Assembly: GCA_036381215.1 (NCBI GenBank)
Contig: DASVDF010000012.1
Coordinates: forward strand, 1 to 30,878
Source of the DNA: IDS-8 sp036381215
Lineage (GTDB): Bacteria > Pseudomonadota > Gammaproteobacteria > Steroidobacterales > Woeseiaceae
DNA: 30,878 nt
Reading direction: 5' to 3'
Of this stretch, positions 15,496 through 22,999 are shown one piece after another. Below the pieces are notes generated by a model, which saw nothing but the letters and a program-made list of their open reading frames with translations, was not told the DNA's origin and ran no database searches. The position numbers and the translations under genes were made by a program. Numbering within the stretch: position 1 is the stretch's first letter; the number at the start of each line of letters is the position of its first letter.

Positions 15496-16797
15496 TCATT
15501 TCGGCGTCACCGCTTCACTGCACCAGGCGCAGAAATTCCAGAAGTCCTTCGCGATGCCCCACCGACAGTTCGGGCAGGTGTCGCGGCTGCCGGCGAGCTT
15601 CCACGGCTTCTTCACCTTGGTGCGGCACCACGGGCAATAGCGCATGAACGCCATCAGCGGCCGCCGGCAGCGCGTGTTCGCACATTTGGCGACGTAGCGC
15701 CGGTCGCTGTAACGACGATTCGTCTCGGGCTCGAAACCGGGGCCGTAGCACCACGAGCAGTAGTTCCAGTCGCGCTTCACGCCGCGCTCGCAGCGCGGGC
15801 ATTGCGCGGGCAGTGTCGTCTGGCCGCCGCGCGTCGGGTGCTGCACGCCGCACCAGGGGCAGGCATGCATGCTCTCCGCCACGGGCCCCTCGCAGCGCCG
15901 GCACTGGTGGCGCGTGTCGAGCACGCTCTTGTAGAGCCGCTGGAACTCGCGCCACTGCTGCTGGCGCCAGGAGAAGGACGGCTTCTTCGAGCGGGCGGTG
16001 CGGCGGCGCGGCCGGCGGGCGCGCGAGCGGACGCGCCTGAACGCCGAATACATCTGCAACGCGTCGCGCCAGCGGTCGGCCGGGTCGAGCTGGATCGCCT
16101 TCTTCAGGAACTCGACGAACGCCGGGCGCACCCGCGCGCTCACGCGTTCGTGGCCGGGCAACGGCCAGGCGAACGGCCATTCCGGCAGCTTGCCCGAGAA
16201 CATGCGGTACAGGACGAGTCCGCAGGAGAACACGTCCGACTGGAATTTCGGTCGGCCCATCGCCTGCTCGGGCGCGATGTAGTCGATGGTGCCCGAGCCC
16301 GAGGCTTTCAGGGTCCGCAGGCTGATCTTGGCGAAGCCGAAATCGGTGAGCTTCAGGGTGTCGTCCGCAAACAGAATGTAGTTCTCGGGCTTGATGTCGC
16401 AGTGGATGACGTTCTGCGAGTGGGCGAAGGCGAGCCCGGCGAGCGCCTGGTCGGCGAGCTCCAGTGCGCGCTCGGTGGAGATCCGGCGGAACAGCCGGTC
16501 CGCCAGGGACTCCTCGCCGAGCTCCATCGCGATGACGAAGTGGCCGTCGATGTAGCTCGCGTTCTGCACCGAGAGGATGTTCGGGTGCCGGAGCTTGACC
16601 GCGACCTGCACCTCGCGCAGGAAATCCTCGTGCGTGATGTTGCGGTGGACGCGCGGGATCTTCAGCGCGACCCGCGATTTGTGGATCGTGTCGAAGGCAC
16701 TGTAGACGTCCGCGAGCGGGCCCGACGAGATGCGTCCCAGGATGCGGTATTTGCCGAGCTTCTGCCGAGCTCTCAGTAATGCTGGCGTCGTTCCCAC
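15496..16797 (-). CDS. Ser/Thr protein kinase with C-terminal zinc-ribbon array
   Basis: A 433-residue soluble kinase. The catalytic domain (about 15-255) has VALK (Lys46), REV (Glu62), IHCDIKPENYI (131-141), TDFGFAK (151-157), GSGTIDYIAPEQ (167-178) and SDVFSCGLVLYRMFSG. The glycine loop is degenerate (ISSGPLADV), and the HRD arginine is Cys133, the so-called non-RD type. After a basic linker (about 255-275, RRPRRRTARSKK) come four treble-clef/zinc-ribbon-like modules with paired knuckles: C299/302-C313/316, C333/336-C347/350, C372/377-C388/391 and C408/411-C423/426. Each second knuckle reads C(P/S/A)WC. The start is GTG with a weak ribosome site. A candidate promoter lies just upstream, making this the likely first gene of the block. 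Confidence 0.92.
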   Translation of the reverse strand: MGTTPALLRARQKLGKYRILGRISSGPLADVYSAFDTIHKSRVALKIPRVHRNITHEDFLREVQVAVKLRHPNILSVQNASYIDGHFVIAMELGEESLADRLFRRISTERALELADQALAGLAFAHSQNVIHCDIKPENYILFADDTLKLTDFGFAKISLRTLKASGSGTIDYIAPEQAMGRPKFQSDVFSCGLVLYRMFSGKLPEWPFAWPLPGHERVSARVRPAFVEFLKKAIQLDPADRWRDALQMYSAFRRVRSRARRPRRRTARSKKPSFSWRQQQWREFQRLYKSVLDTRHQCRRCEGPVAESMHACPWCGVQHPTRGGQTTLPAQCPRCERGVKRDWNYCSWCYGPGFEPETNRRYSDRRYVAKCANTRCRRPLMAFMRYCPWCRTKVKKPWKLAGSRDTCPNCRWGIAKDFWNFCAWCSEAVTPK

Positions 16798-16827
16798 GGG
16801 TCCATGCGGCTTATGAATGCCGGCGCA

Positions 16828-16856
16828 ATCATTGAGGCGCGGGAGAGCGGAGTCAA
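16828..16856 (-). promoter_or_regulatory. Candidate sigma-70 promoter for the signalling block
   Basis: On the minus strand TTGACT (5 of 6 to the -35 consensus, 16851-16856), a 17-base spacer and AATGAT (4 of 6 to the -10, 16828-16833) lie in the 63-base gap after the thiolase stop. The start of transcription would be near 16821, leaving a leader of about 24 bases before the GTG of the zinc-ribbon kinase. Confidence 0.5.
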
Positions 16857-16860
16857 GCTC

Positions 16861-18042
16861 CTACAAAACCTCGAAGAGACCGGCGGCGCCCATGCCGCCG
16901 CCGATGCACATCGTGCAGACCACGAACTTGGCGTTGCGGCGCTTGCCTTCGATGAGCGCGTGACCGACGAGCCGCGCCCCGGACATGCCGTACGGGTGGC
17001 CGATCGAGATCGCGCCGCCGTTCACGTTGAGGAGCTCGTTCGGTATCCCCAGCCGGTCGCGGCAGTAGACTACCTGTACCGCGAACGCCTCGTTCAGCTC
17101 CCAGAGCCCGATGTCGTCCATCTTGAGGCCGGTGCGCTCGAGCAGCTTCGGCACCGCGAACACCGGACCGATACCCATCTCGTCGGGCGCCGTGCCGGCA
17201 ACCGCGATGGCGCGGTAGGCGCCCAGCGGCTCGAGGCCGCGCTTCTCCGCGAGCCGGCTGTCCATGACCACCGCCGCCGAGGCGCCGTCGGAGAGCTGGC
17301 TCGCGTTGCCGGCGGTGATGTGCCCGCCTTCGAAAACCGGCGCCAGGCCCGCGAGCGCCGCGAGCGTCGTCTCCGGCCGGTTGCCTTCGTCGCGCGCCAG
17401 GCTGACGGTCTCGAGCGTCGTCTCGCCGGTGGCTTTGTTCGTCACTGCCTGCGTGGCCGTCACCGGCACGATTTCGTCGTCGAACGCGCCGCGCGCCTGC
17501 CCTTCGGCGGTGCGCTGCTGGCTCTGCAGCGCGTATTCGTCCTGGCGCTCGCGCGAGATGCCGTAACGCTTCGTCACTACTTCGGCCGTCTCGAGCATGC
17601 TCACGTAGATGTCGGGGGCGGCCGCAAGGACGTTCGGGTCCTCGGCGCGGTAGCGGTTGTAGTGCTCGTTCTGCACGAGGCTGACGGACTCGACGCCGCC
17701 GCCGACCACGATGCTCATGTTGTCGTCGAGGATCTGCTTGGCCGCGATCGCGATCGCCATCATGCCCGACGAGCACTGCCGGTCTACGGTCATGCCCGCG
17801 ACGGAGGGCGGCAGGCCGGCCGCGAGCAGCGCCTGGCGCGCCACGTTGCGGCCGCTCGTGCCCTGTTGCATGGCGCAGCCCAGCACGACGTCGTCCACCT
17901 CGGCGGGATCGAGCCGCGCGCGGCGCACCGCCTCGCCGATCGCGTGCGCGGCGAGCGTCGGGGCCTCGAGATTGTTGAACGCGCCGCGATACGCCTTGCC
18001 GATCGGCGTGCGGGCGGTGGAGACGATGACGGCTTCCTTCAT
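16861..18042 (-). CDS. Acetyl-CoA acetyltransferase family thiolase
   Basis: A 393-residue thiolase of normal length. It catalyses reversible cleavage of a 3-oxoacyl-CoA, for example acetoacetyl-CoA to two acetyl-CoA. The nucleophile Cys90 is in DRQCSSGM, NEAFAVQ supplies the conserved Asn, His349 is in GHPYGMSGAR, and Cys379 is in CIGGGMG. I chose the ATG at 18042 (MKEAVIVSTARTPIG); the frame stays open further upstream, but that part overlaps the M16 peptidase gene and has no thiolase features. Together with acetoacetyl-CoA synthetase at 23000-24937 it would complete acetoacetate use. The choice between biosynthetic and degradative thiolase (acetoacetyl-CoA against long-chain) cannot be made from sequence alone. 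Confidence 0.94.
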   Translation of the reverse strand: MKEAVIVSTARTPIGKAYRGAFNNLEAPTLAAHAIGEAVRRARLDPAEVDDVVLGCAMQQGTSGRNVARQALLAAGLPPSVAGMTVDRQCSSGMMAIAIAAKQILDDNMSIVVGGGVESVSLVQNEHYNRYRAEDPNVLAAAPDIYVSMLETAEVVTKRYGISRERQDEYALQSQQRTAEGQARGAFDDEIVPVTATQAVTNKATGETTLETVSLARDEGNRPETTLAALAGLAPVFEGGHITAGNASQLSDGASAAVVMDSRLAEKRGLEPLGAYRAIAVAGTAPDEMGIGPVFAVPKLLERTGLKMDDIGLWELNEAFAVQVVYCRDRLGIPNELLNVNGGAISIGHPYGMSGARLVGHALIEGKRRNAKFVVCTMCIGGGMGAAGLFEVL

Positions 18043-18065
18043 TCCTGCTGGCGCTCCGAAAAGGG

Positions 18066-18090
18066 GTCGCGCGCAATGCGCGCTCCTACC
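18066..18090 (-). repeat. REP-like palindromic repeat, copy 2
   Basis: Identical over 25 bases to 2186-2210 and in the same orientation. It lies in the 43-base gap between the M16 peptidase and the thiolase. Its GTAGGAGC head again provides the TAG stop of the upstream gene (18086-18088). Confidence 0.75.
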
Positions 18091-20860
18091 GGACGAGGCC
18101 GTTGCCGTCGAGTTTGACCAGCTCGACGTCGCCGAGGCCGAGCGCGCGCACACCTTCGCCGATTTTGGCCCAGTCGCCGACCACCACCCACACGAGGTCG
18201 TCCGGGTGGATGTATTGGTCGGCGGCGGCCGTGACGGTCGCCACGTCGAGCGCGCTGACCCGCTCCGGATAGGTGTCCCAGTAATGGTCGTCCAGGCCGA
18301 AGCGCACGATTTCGCCGATGGAGCCCAGCACGGCACCCGAGGTTTCCCAGCGGCCGGGCAAAGTGAGAATGCTCTGGTTCTTGATCTTCACGATCTCGTC
18401 GGCGGTCGGCGGCTCGTCGCCGACGATGCCGCGGACTTCGCTCGCGATCTCGGCCATCGATTCCGCGGCCTTGTCCGTCTGCACCGGTGCATAAGCGAAG
18501 AACGGGCGCGGACCACGGGCGTCGATGATCGCGCTCTGCGCTCCGTACGACCAGTGCTTGTCCTCGCGCAGGTTCATGTTGAGGCGCGCGGTGAAGCTGC
18601 CGCCAAGCACGTCGTTGGCGGCGGCCAGCGCGAGCTTGTCCGGGCTTTCATAGGGAGGCACGACGTGGCCGGCGATGATGACGGCCTGCTCGGAGTCGGG
18701 CCGGTCCACCACGTACACGGTGCCGCCCGTGTCGACTTCGCTCGGGCCGACGTTCTTCGCGGGCACCTCGCCGGGCTGCCAGCGGCCGAAATACCTCTCC
18801 AGCAACGGCTCGATCCCGGCGAGCGTGGTATCCCCGACCACCACCAGGGTGGCGTTGTTCGGCCGCAGCCACGTGTCATGGAAGGCGACCAGGTCCGCCC
18901 GCGTCATCGCCTTGACCGATTCGAGCGTGCCCGAGCCGGTGAACGGGATGGAATACGCGTGGTCCTGCGCATAGATGAGCTGCGGGAACAGGCGCAAGGC
19001 AATCGTGAACGGCTGTGCGAGCTCCTGCTGGATGCCGGCGATCTGTAAAGCTCGCAAGCGCTCCAGCTCCTCGTCCGGGAAGGTCGGGTTGAGCACGACG
19101 TCGGCGTACAGCTCGAGCGACGGCTCGAGGTTCGCCTTGAGCGCGGAGAGCGCCGCGTAGGAGGTATCCAGGTTGGACCCGAGACTGATCTCGGCGCCGA
19201 GTCGCGTTTCGGTGGCGGCGATCTCGAGCGCATCACGCTTTTTCGTGCCCTCGTCCATCATGTCGAGGGCCAGGTTCGCGGCACCCAGCGCGCCGGACTT
19301 GTCGGCGGCATAACCCGCGTCGAACAGCAACGCGAGCTCGACCACCGGCACGGCGCTGTGCCGTGCGACGATCACGTCGAGGCCGTTGTCCAGCTCGCCG
19401 CGCTCGAACTCGGGAAAATCGACTTGCGGGAAGTCCTGCGGCATCGGGGGACCGCCGGCGCGATCCACCTCGGCGTCGGTCGCGGCGAGCTGCGGATAAG
19501 GATGCACTTCCAGTACGTACACGCCGTCGCCCAGCCACTGCCGCGCATCGGCCATGATGCTCTGCTCCGTCGCCCCACGGACGTTCTGGAGACTGCGCTC
19601 GTAGCCGTCCGGGCTGCCGTAGTAAACCTCGCTCGAGGCCAGCACGTCGGACTTGCCGCCGAAACCGCCGATGCGCTCGACACCACGTATGAAGCCGGCA
19701 AAACGGCTCGTCTTGACCCGCGTGAGCTCCTCTTCGTCGAAGCCCTCGTCGAGCAGCTTGCGCATCTCGGCATCCAGCATCGCCTCCAGCTCGCCGAGAT
19801 CCTGGTTCGGCGCCGCGTTCGCGTACACCATGAACAGGCTGCCGAGCTCGCGGCCCCAGAGGTACGCGCCGACGCCGGTCGCGATTCTCTCCTCGTACAC
19901 GAGCTTCTGGTACAGGCGCGAGTTCTTGCCGTTGGCGAGGATGTCACCGAACAGCGACAGCCGGTCGGCCACCGGGTTGGTCAGCTCCGGCACGTTCCAC
20001 ACCTTGTATATGCGCGCCTGCGGTACCCGGTCCTCCATCACCTGCCGGTGCATGCCCTCGCGCTGCGCGACCCACACGGCCTGGCGCTCGATCGGCGGGC
20101 TCGGCGGGATGCCGCCGAAGTAGTGCTTCACCTTCTCGAGCACCTGCTCGGTGTCCACGTCGCCGGCGAGCACGAGCGTGGCGTTGTTCGGACCGTAGTA
20201 CTGGCTGAACCACTGGTGCACGTCGTCGAGCGAGGCGGCGTTCAGGTCCTCCATCGAGCCGATGACGGTGTGGTCGTAGGGATGGCCCTCCGGATAGGTC
20301 GCTTCCTGGATCAGGTTGAACACTTCGCCGTAGGGCTGGTTCTCACCCTGCCGCTTCTCGTTCTGCACGACGCCGCGCTGCTCGTCCAGCCGCGCCTGGT
20401 CGACGGCCTGGTTCATGCAGCACATGCGGTCGGACTCCATCCAGAGCACCATGTCGAGCGCGGTCTTCGGCACGTTCTGAAAGTAGTTCGTGCGGTCGTT
20501 GTTGGTCGTGCCGTTCATCTCCGTCGCACCGACCGCGTCGAACGGCTTGAAGTAATCGTCGTTGTAATGCTCCGAGCCGTTGAACATGAGGTGCTCGAAC
20601 AGGTGTGCGAAACCGGTCTTGCCCGGCACCTCGTTCTTCGAGCCGACGTGATACCACACGTTCACCGCCACGATCGGAGCCTTGTGATCCTCGTGGATGA
20701 CGACGGTCAAGCCGTTTTCCAGGACGAATTTCTGGTACGGGATCTCCGGAATGGGCAGCTCGCCTTTCGCCAGTGCCGGGACCGTGCACGCGACGAGAGT
20801 GAGGCTGGCGCAAATTGCACCCGAGCAGAGCTTGCGGAACAGCGCGATTACCGAGCGCAC
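18086..20860 (-). CDS. Two-domain M16 (pitrilysin-family) zinc peptidase, exported
   Basis: A 924-residue protein with tandem M16 repeats, as in pitrilysin-like peptidases that degrade peptides in the periplasm. The zinc site is HLFEH (86-90) with a downstream Glu in VVQNEKR (Glu168). The second half (from about residue 490) repeats the fold without the zinc motif, the normal arrangement for a two-domain M16 chain. The signal peptide ends either at a lipobox (LVAC, Cys25) or after ALA (residue 31), so it is periplasmic or a lipoprotein. The start is GTG with AAAGGAG 6 bases before it. The stop codon lies within a REP-like repeat, so the last residues (GLVR) may be recent. The natural substrate is not evident. 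Confidence 0.94.
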   Translation of the reverse strand: MRSVIALFRKLCSGAICASLTLVACTVPALAKGELPIPEIPYQKFVLENGLTVVIHEDHKAPIVAVNVWYHVGSKNEVPGKTGFAHLFEHLMFNGSEHYNDDYFKPFDAVGATEMNGTTNNDRTNYFQNVPKTALDMVLWMESDRMCCMNQAVDQARLDEQRGVVQNEKRQGENQPYGEVFNLIQEATYPEGHPYDHTVIGSMEDLNAASLDDVHQWFSQYYGPNNATLVLAGDVDTEQVLEKVKHYFGGIPPSPPIERQAVWVAQREGMHRQVMEDRVPQARIYKVWNVPELTNPVADRLSLFGDILANGKNSRLYQKLVYEERIATGVGAYLWGRELGSLFMVYANAAPNQDLGELEAMLDAEMRKLLDEGFDEEELTRVKTSRFAGFIRGVERIGGFGGKSDVLASSEVYYGSPDGYERSLQNVRGATEQSIMADARQWLGDGVYVLEVHPYPQLAATDAEVDRAGGPPMPQDFPQVDFPEFERGELDNGLDVIVARHSAVPVVELALLFDAGYAADKSGALGAANLALDMMDEGTKKRDALEIAATETRLGAEISLGSNLDTSYAALSALKANLEPSLELYADVVLNPTFPDEELERLRALQIAGIQQELAQPFTIALRLFPQLIYAQDHAYSIPFTGSGTLESVKAMTRADLVAFHDTWLRPNNATLVVVGDTTLAGIEPLLERYFGRWQPGEVPAKNVGPSEVDTGGTVYVVDRPDSEQAVIIAGHVVPPYESPDKLALAAANDVLGGSFTARLNMNLREDKHWSYGAQSAIIDARGPRPFFAYAPVQTDKAAESMAEIASEVRGIVGDEPPTADEIVKIKNQSILTLPGRWETSGAVLGSIGEIVRFGLDDHYWDTYPERVSALDVATVTAAADQYIHPDDLVWVVVGDWAKIGEGVRALGLGDVELVKLDGNGLVR

Positions 20861-20932
20861 GGCTGGCTCCTTTGTAGTCGTTGTCGGGTCGAGGGTTTCC
20901 GAGCATACCGGCGGGATGGAGGTGCGACAACT

Positions 20933-20976
20933 CTGCGCAGAGATCCCGGAAATGGGATCGCCCGGGAATCTCCATG
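20933..20976. other. Palindromes between glycerol kinase and M16 peptidase genes
   Basis: The 132-base gap holds a perfect 12-base palindrome CTCTGCGCAGAG and, beside it, GATCCC...GGGATC, which can also pair in a longer AGATCCCGG...CCGGGAATCT hairpin. No T-tract follows on either strand, so this is not a typical intrinsic terminator. It could be an operator or an mRNA-stabilising hairpin after glpK. Strand is undecided. Confidence 0.4.
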
Positions 20977-20992
20977 CGCATGTAAAGCTCGC

Positions 20993-22480
20993 TTACCGCT
21001 CGCTGCGCACGCGCGACACCGCGCGGCACCAGGCGTCGTACAGCGCGGCGCGGCGCGCGTCGGTCATATGCGGCGCGAAGCGGCGATCGCATGTCCACAC
21101 GTCCGCGACGGAATCGAGGGAGGGAAAGATGCCGCGCGCGAGCCCGGCGAGGAACGCGGCGCCGGCGACGGTGGATTCGATGTTGACCGGGCGCTCTACC
21201 GGCACGTCGAGCAGGTCCGCGAGGAACTGCAGCAGCCAGTCGTTGGCCGCCATACCGCCGTCGACGCGCAGCACGGCGGGCGCGATGCCGTCGGCGCTCA
21301 TCGCTTCCAGCAGGTCACGGGTCTGGTACGCGACAGCCTGCAGCGTCGCGGTCACGATCTCGCCGATGCCGGTGTCGCGCGTGAGCCCGAGGATCGCGCC
21401 GCGCGCGTCCGGGTCCCACCACGGTGCGCCGAGCCCGGTGAACGCCGGCACGACGTGCACGTGCTCGACGATGCCCGTGGCTTCGGCGATCGCCTGCGTC
21501 TCGCCCGCGCTCGCGATCAGCTTCAGCTCGTCGCGCAGCCATTTCACCGCGGAGCCGGCAACGAAGATGCTGCCCTCGATGGCGTACGTCGGCCGGCCGT
21601 GCACGCGGCAGGCCACTGTCGTGAGCAGCCGGTGCCGCGAGGCGAGCGCCGTATCGCCCGTGTGCGTGATGACGAAGCAGCCGGTGCCGAACGTGGCCTT
21701 GGTCATGCCGGAGCGGCTGCCGGCCTGCCCGACGAGCGCGGCCTGCTGGTCGCCCGCCACCCCGGCGATCGGCACGGCGGCGCCGAGCAGCGCCGCCTCG
21801 CTCGTGCCGAAATCGCCCGCCGAGTCCCTGACTTCCGGCAGTACCGAAGGCGGTATGCCGAGGCGCGCGAGCAACTCCTCGTCCCAGCGCTGCGCGTGGA
21901 TGTCGAAGAGCATCGTGCGCGATGCATTGGTCGCGTCCGTGGCATGCACGCGGCCGCCGGTCAGGCGCCATACGAGGAACGCGTCGACGGTGCCGAACGC
22001 CAGCCGGCCGGCGTCCGCGAGACGCCGCGCTTCGGGCACATGTTCGAGAATCCAGGCGAGCTTGGTGGCCGAGAAGTAGGGATCGATCACGAGCCCGGTC
22101 TTCGCCGCGATGGTCGGGCCGGCGCCGTCCGCTTCGAGCTTGCGGCAAAGATCCGCCGTGCGGCGGTCCTGCCACACGATCGCGCGATGCGGACAGCGGC
22201 CCGTCTCGCGATCCCAGACGAGCGTCGTCTCGCGCTGGTTGGTGATGCCGATCGCGGCGAGCGCGCCGGGCGCCACACCGCTGTCCGCGATCGCGCGCCG
22301 CGCAACCTCGAGCGTCGACGACCAGATCTCCTCCGGGTCGTGCTCGACCCAGCCCGGCCGCGGGAAGTACTGCGTGAATTCGCGCTGCGCGGCGGCCACC
22401 GGCCGCAATGCCGCGTCGAAGACCACCGCGCGGCTGCTGCTGGTGCCCTGGTCGATGCCGAGCAGGAATGTCTCAGCCAC
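20993..22480 (-). CDS. glpK: Glycerol kinase
   Basis: A 495-residue FGGY-family kinase that phosphorylates glycerol to sn-glycerol 3-phosphate with ATP in the cytosol. The N-terminal phosphate loop FLLGIDQGTSSSRAVVFD, the glycerol-site region WQDRRTADLC, and the ADP/FGGY signature region (VLRVDGGMAANDWLLQFLADLLDVPVERP) are typical, and the length is that of E. coli GlpK. The start is GTG and overlaps the thioesterase stop by 8 bases, so the genes are coupled. No glpF, glpD or glpR is nearby, which is unusual because glpK often clusters with them. The 5' partners here are acyl-CoA enzymes. Confidence 0.96.
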   Translation of the reverse strand: MAETFLLGIDQGTSSSRAVVFDAALRPVAAAQREFTQYFPRPGWVEHDPEEIWSSTLEVARRAIADSGVAPGALAAIGITNQRETTLVWDRETGRCPHRAIVWQDRRTADLCRKLEADGAGPTIAAKTGLVIDPYFSATKLAWILEHVPEARRLADAGRLAFGTVDAFLVWRLTGGRVHATDATNASRTMLFDIHAQRWDEELLARLGIPPSVLPEVRDSAGDFGTSEAALLGAAVPIAGVAGDQQAALVGQAGSRSGMTKATFGTGCFVITHTGDTALASRHRLLTTVACRVHGRPTYAIEGSIFVAGSAVKWLRDELKLIASAGETQAIAEATGIVEHVHVVPAFTGLGAPWWDPDARGAILGLTRDTGIGEIVTATLQAVAYQTRDLLEAMSADGIAPAVLRVDGGMAANDWLLQFLADLLDVPVERPVNIESTVAGAAFLAGLARGIFPSLDSVADVWTCDRRFAPHMTDARRAALYDAWCRAVSRVRSER

Positions 22481-22997
22481 GCGGTGTCCCGGGCCCGTCG
22501 ATGCGGTACAGCGGCTGCCTGATGCCCATACGCCGCCCCGCCTCTTCGGGGAACTCGCCGCGCGGCTGCGCGGCCGTTAAATCGGCAAGGGCCCGCAGCG
22601 TGGCGTCCGGCCAGCGGCTCACGCGGCGCGTGCCGAGGTCGACGTGCAGGTTCATCCACTCCGCAGTCGCCGCGACCCAGCCTTCGTCCGCGTGCAGCAT
22701 GCGCTGGAACTGGTGCACGCGCTTCTCATCGTACGCGAGCACGCGCGACTCGATGCGGTAACGCTGGCCTTCGGTCAGCTCGCGCGCGTAGGTGACATGC
22801 GCCTCGACGGCGAACGTCGTCCCACCCGCCTCGCGGATGTAGTCGTCGGTGATGCCGACGCGCGCGAGCAGCTCGTCCACGGCCTTGTCGAATGCAAGCA
22901 CGTAATAGGCCACGTTCATGTGACCGTTGATGTCGATCCACTCCGGCCGCACTGAGCCTTCATGGATCGCGAACCCGCCGCCCCCCGGCCCGTTCAA
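22473..22997 (-). CDS. Hotdog-fold acyl-CoA thioesterase (4HBT family)
   Basis: A 174-residue protein of the single-hotdog YbgC/FadM-like group, which hydrolyses acyl-CoA thioesters. The motif PEWIDINGHMNVAYYVLAFDKAVDELL (19-45) holds the Asp-x-x-GHMN signature with the catalytic Asp22. A second beta-sheet part (TTFAVEAHVTYARELTEGQRYRIESRVLAYDEKRVHQFQRM) follows. The start is taken as TTG at 22997, 2 bases after the acetoacetyl-CoA synthetase stop; a GTG at codon 16 is an alternative that keeps the whole fold. Members with this layout are often found next to carnitine or beta-oxidation genes. Here the neighbours are AacS and GlpK, and the substrate is unknown. Confidence 0.87.
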   Translation of the reverse strand: MNGPGGGGFAIHEGSVRPEWIDINGHMNVAYYVLAFDKAVDELLARVGITDDYIREAGGTTFAVEAHVTYARELTEGQRYRIESRVLAYDEKRVHQFQRMLHADEGWVAATAEWMNLHVDLGTRRVSRWPDATLRALADLTAAQPRGEFPEEAGRRMGIRQPLYRIDGPGTPRG

Positions 22998-22999
22998 TC

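Noticed and set aside
1303..16797. Zorya-type defence system (MotA-like plus MotB-like proteins)
   Set aside because: The channel protein lacks the long cytoplasmic tail of ZorA, the partners carry vWA rather than an OmpA-type domain, and there is no ZorC/D/E helicase or nuclease.
1303..16797. Type VI secretion locus
   Set aside because: Kinase, phosphatase and FHA proteins resemble T6SS regulators, but no sheath, tube, spike or membrane-complex gene is present.
18043..18336. Upstream extension of the thiolase to 491 residues
   Set aside because: The added part overlaps the M16 peptidase in another frame, contains the REP-like repeat and has no thiolase similarity. The thiolase starts at MKEAVIVSTARTPIG.
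19358..22522. A 1054-codon plus-strand open frame
   Set aside because: Antisense to the M16 peptidase and glycerol kinase, both with intact catalytic motifs; low-information composition.
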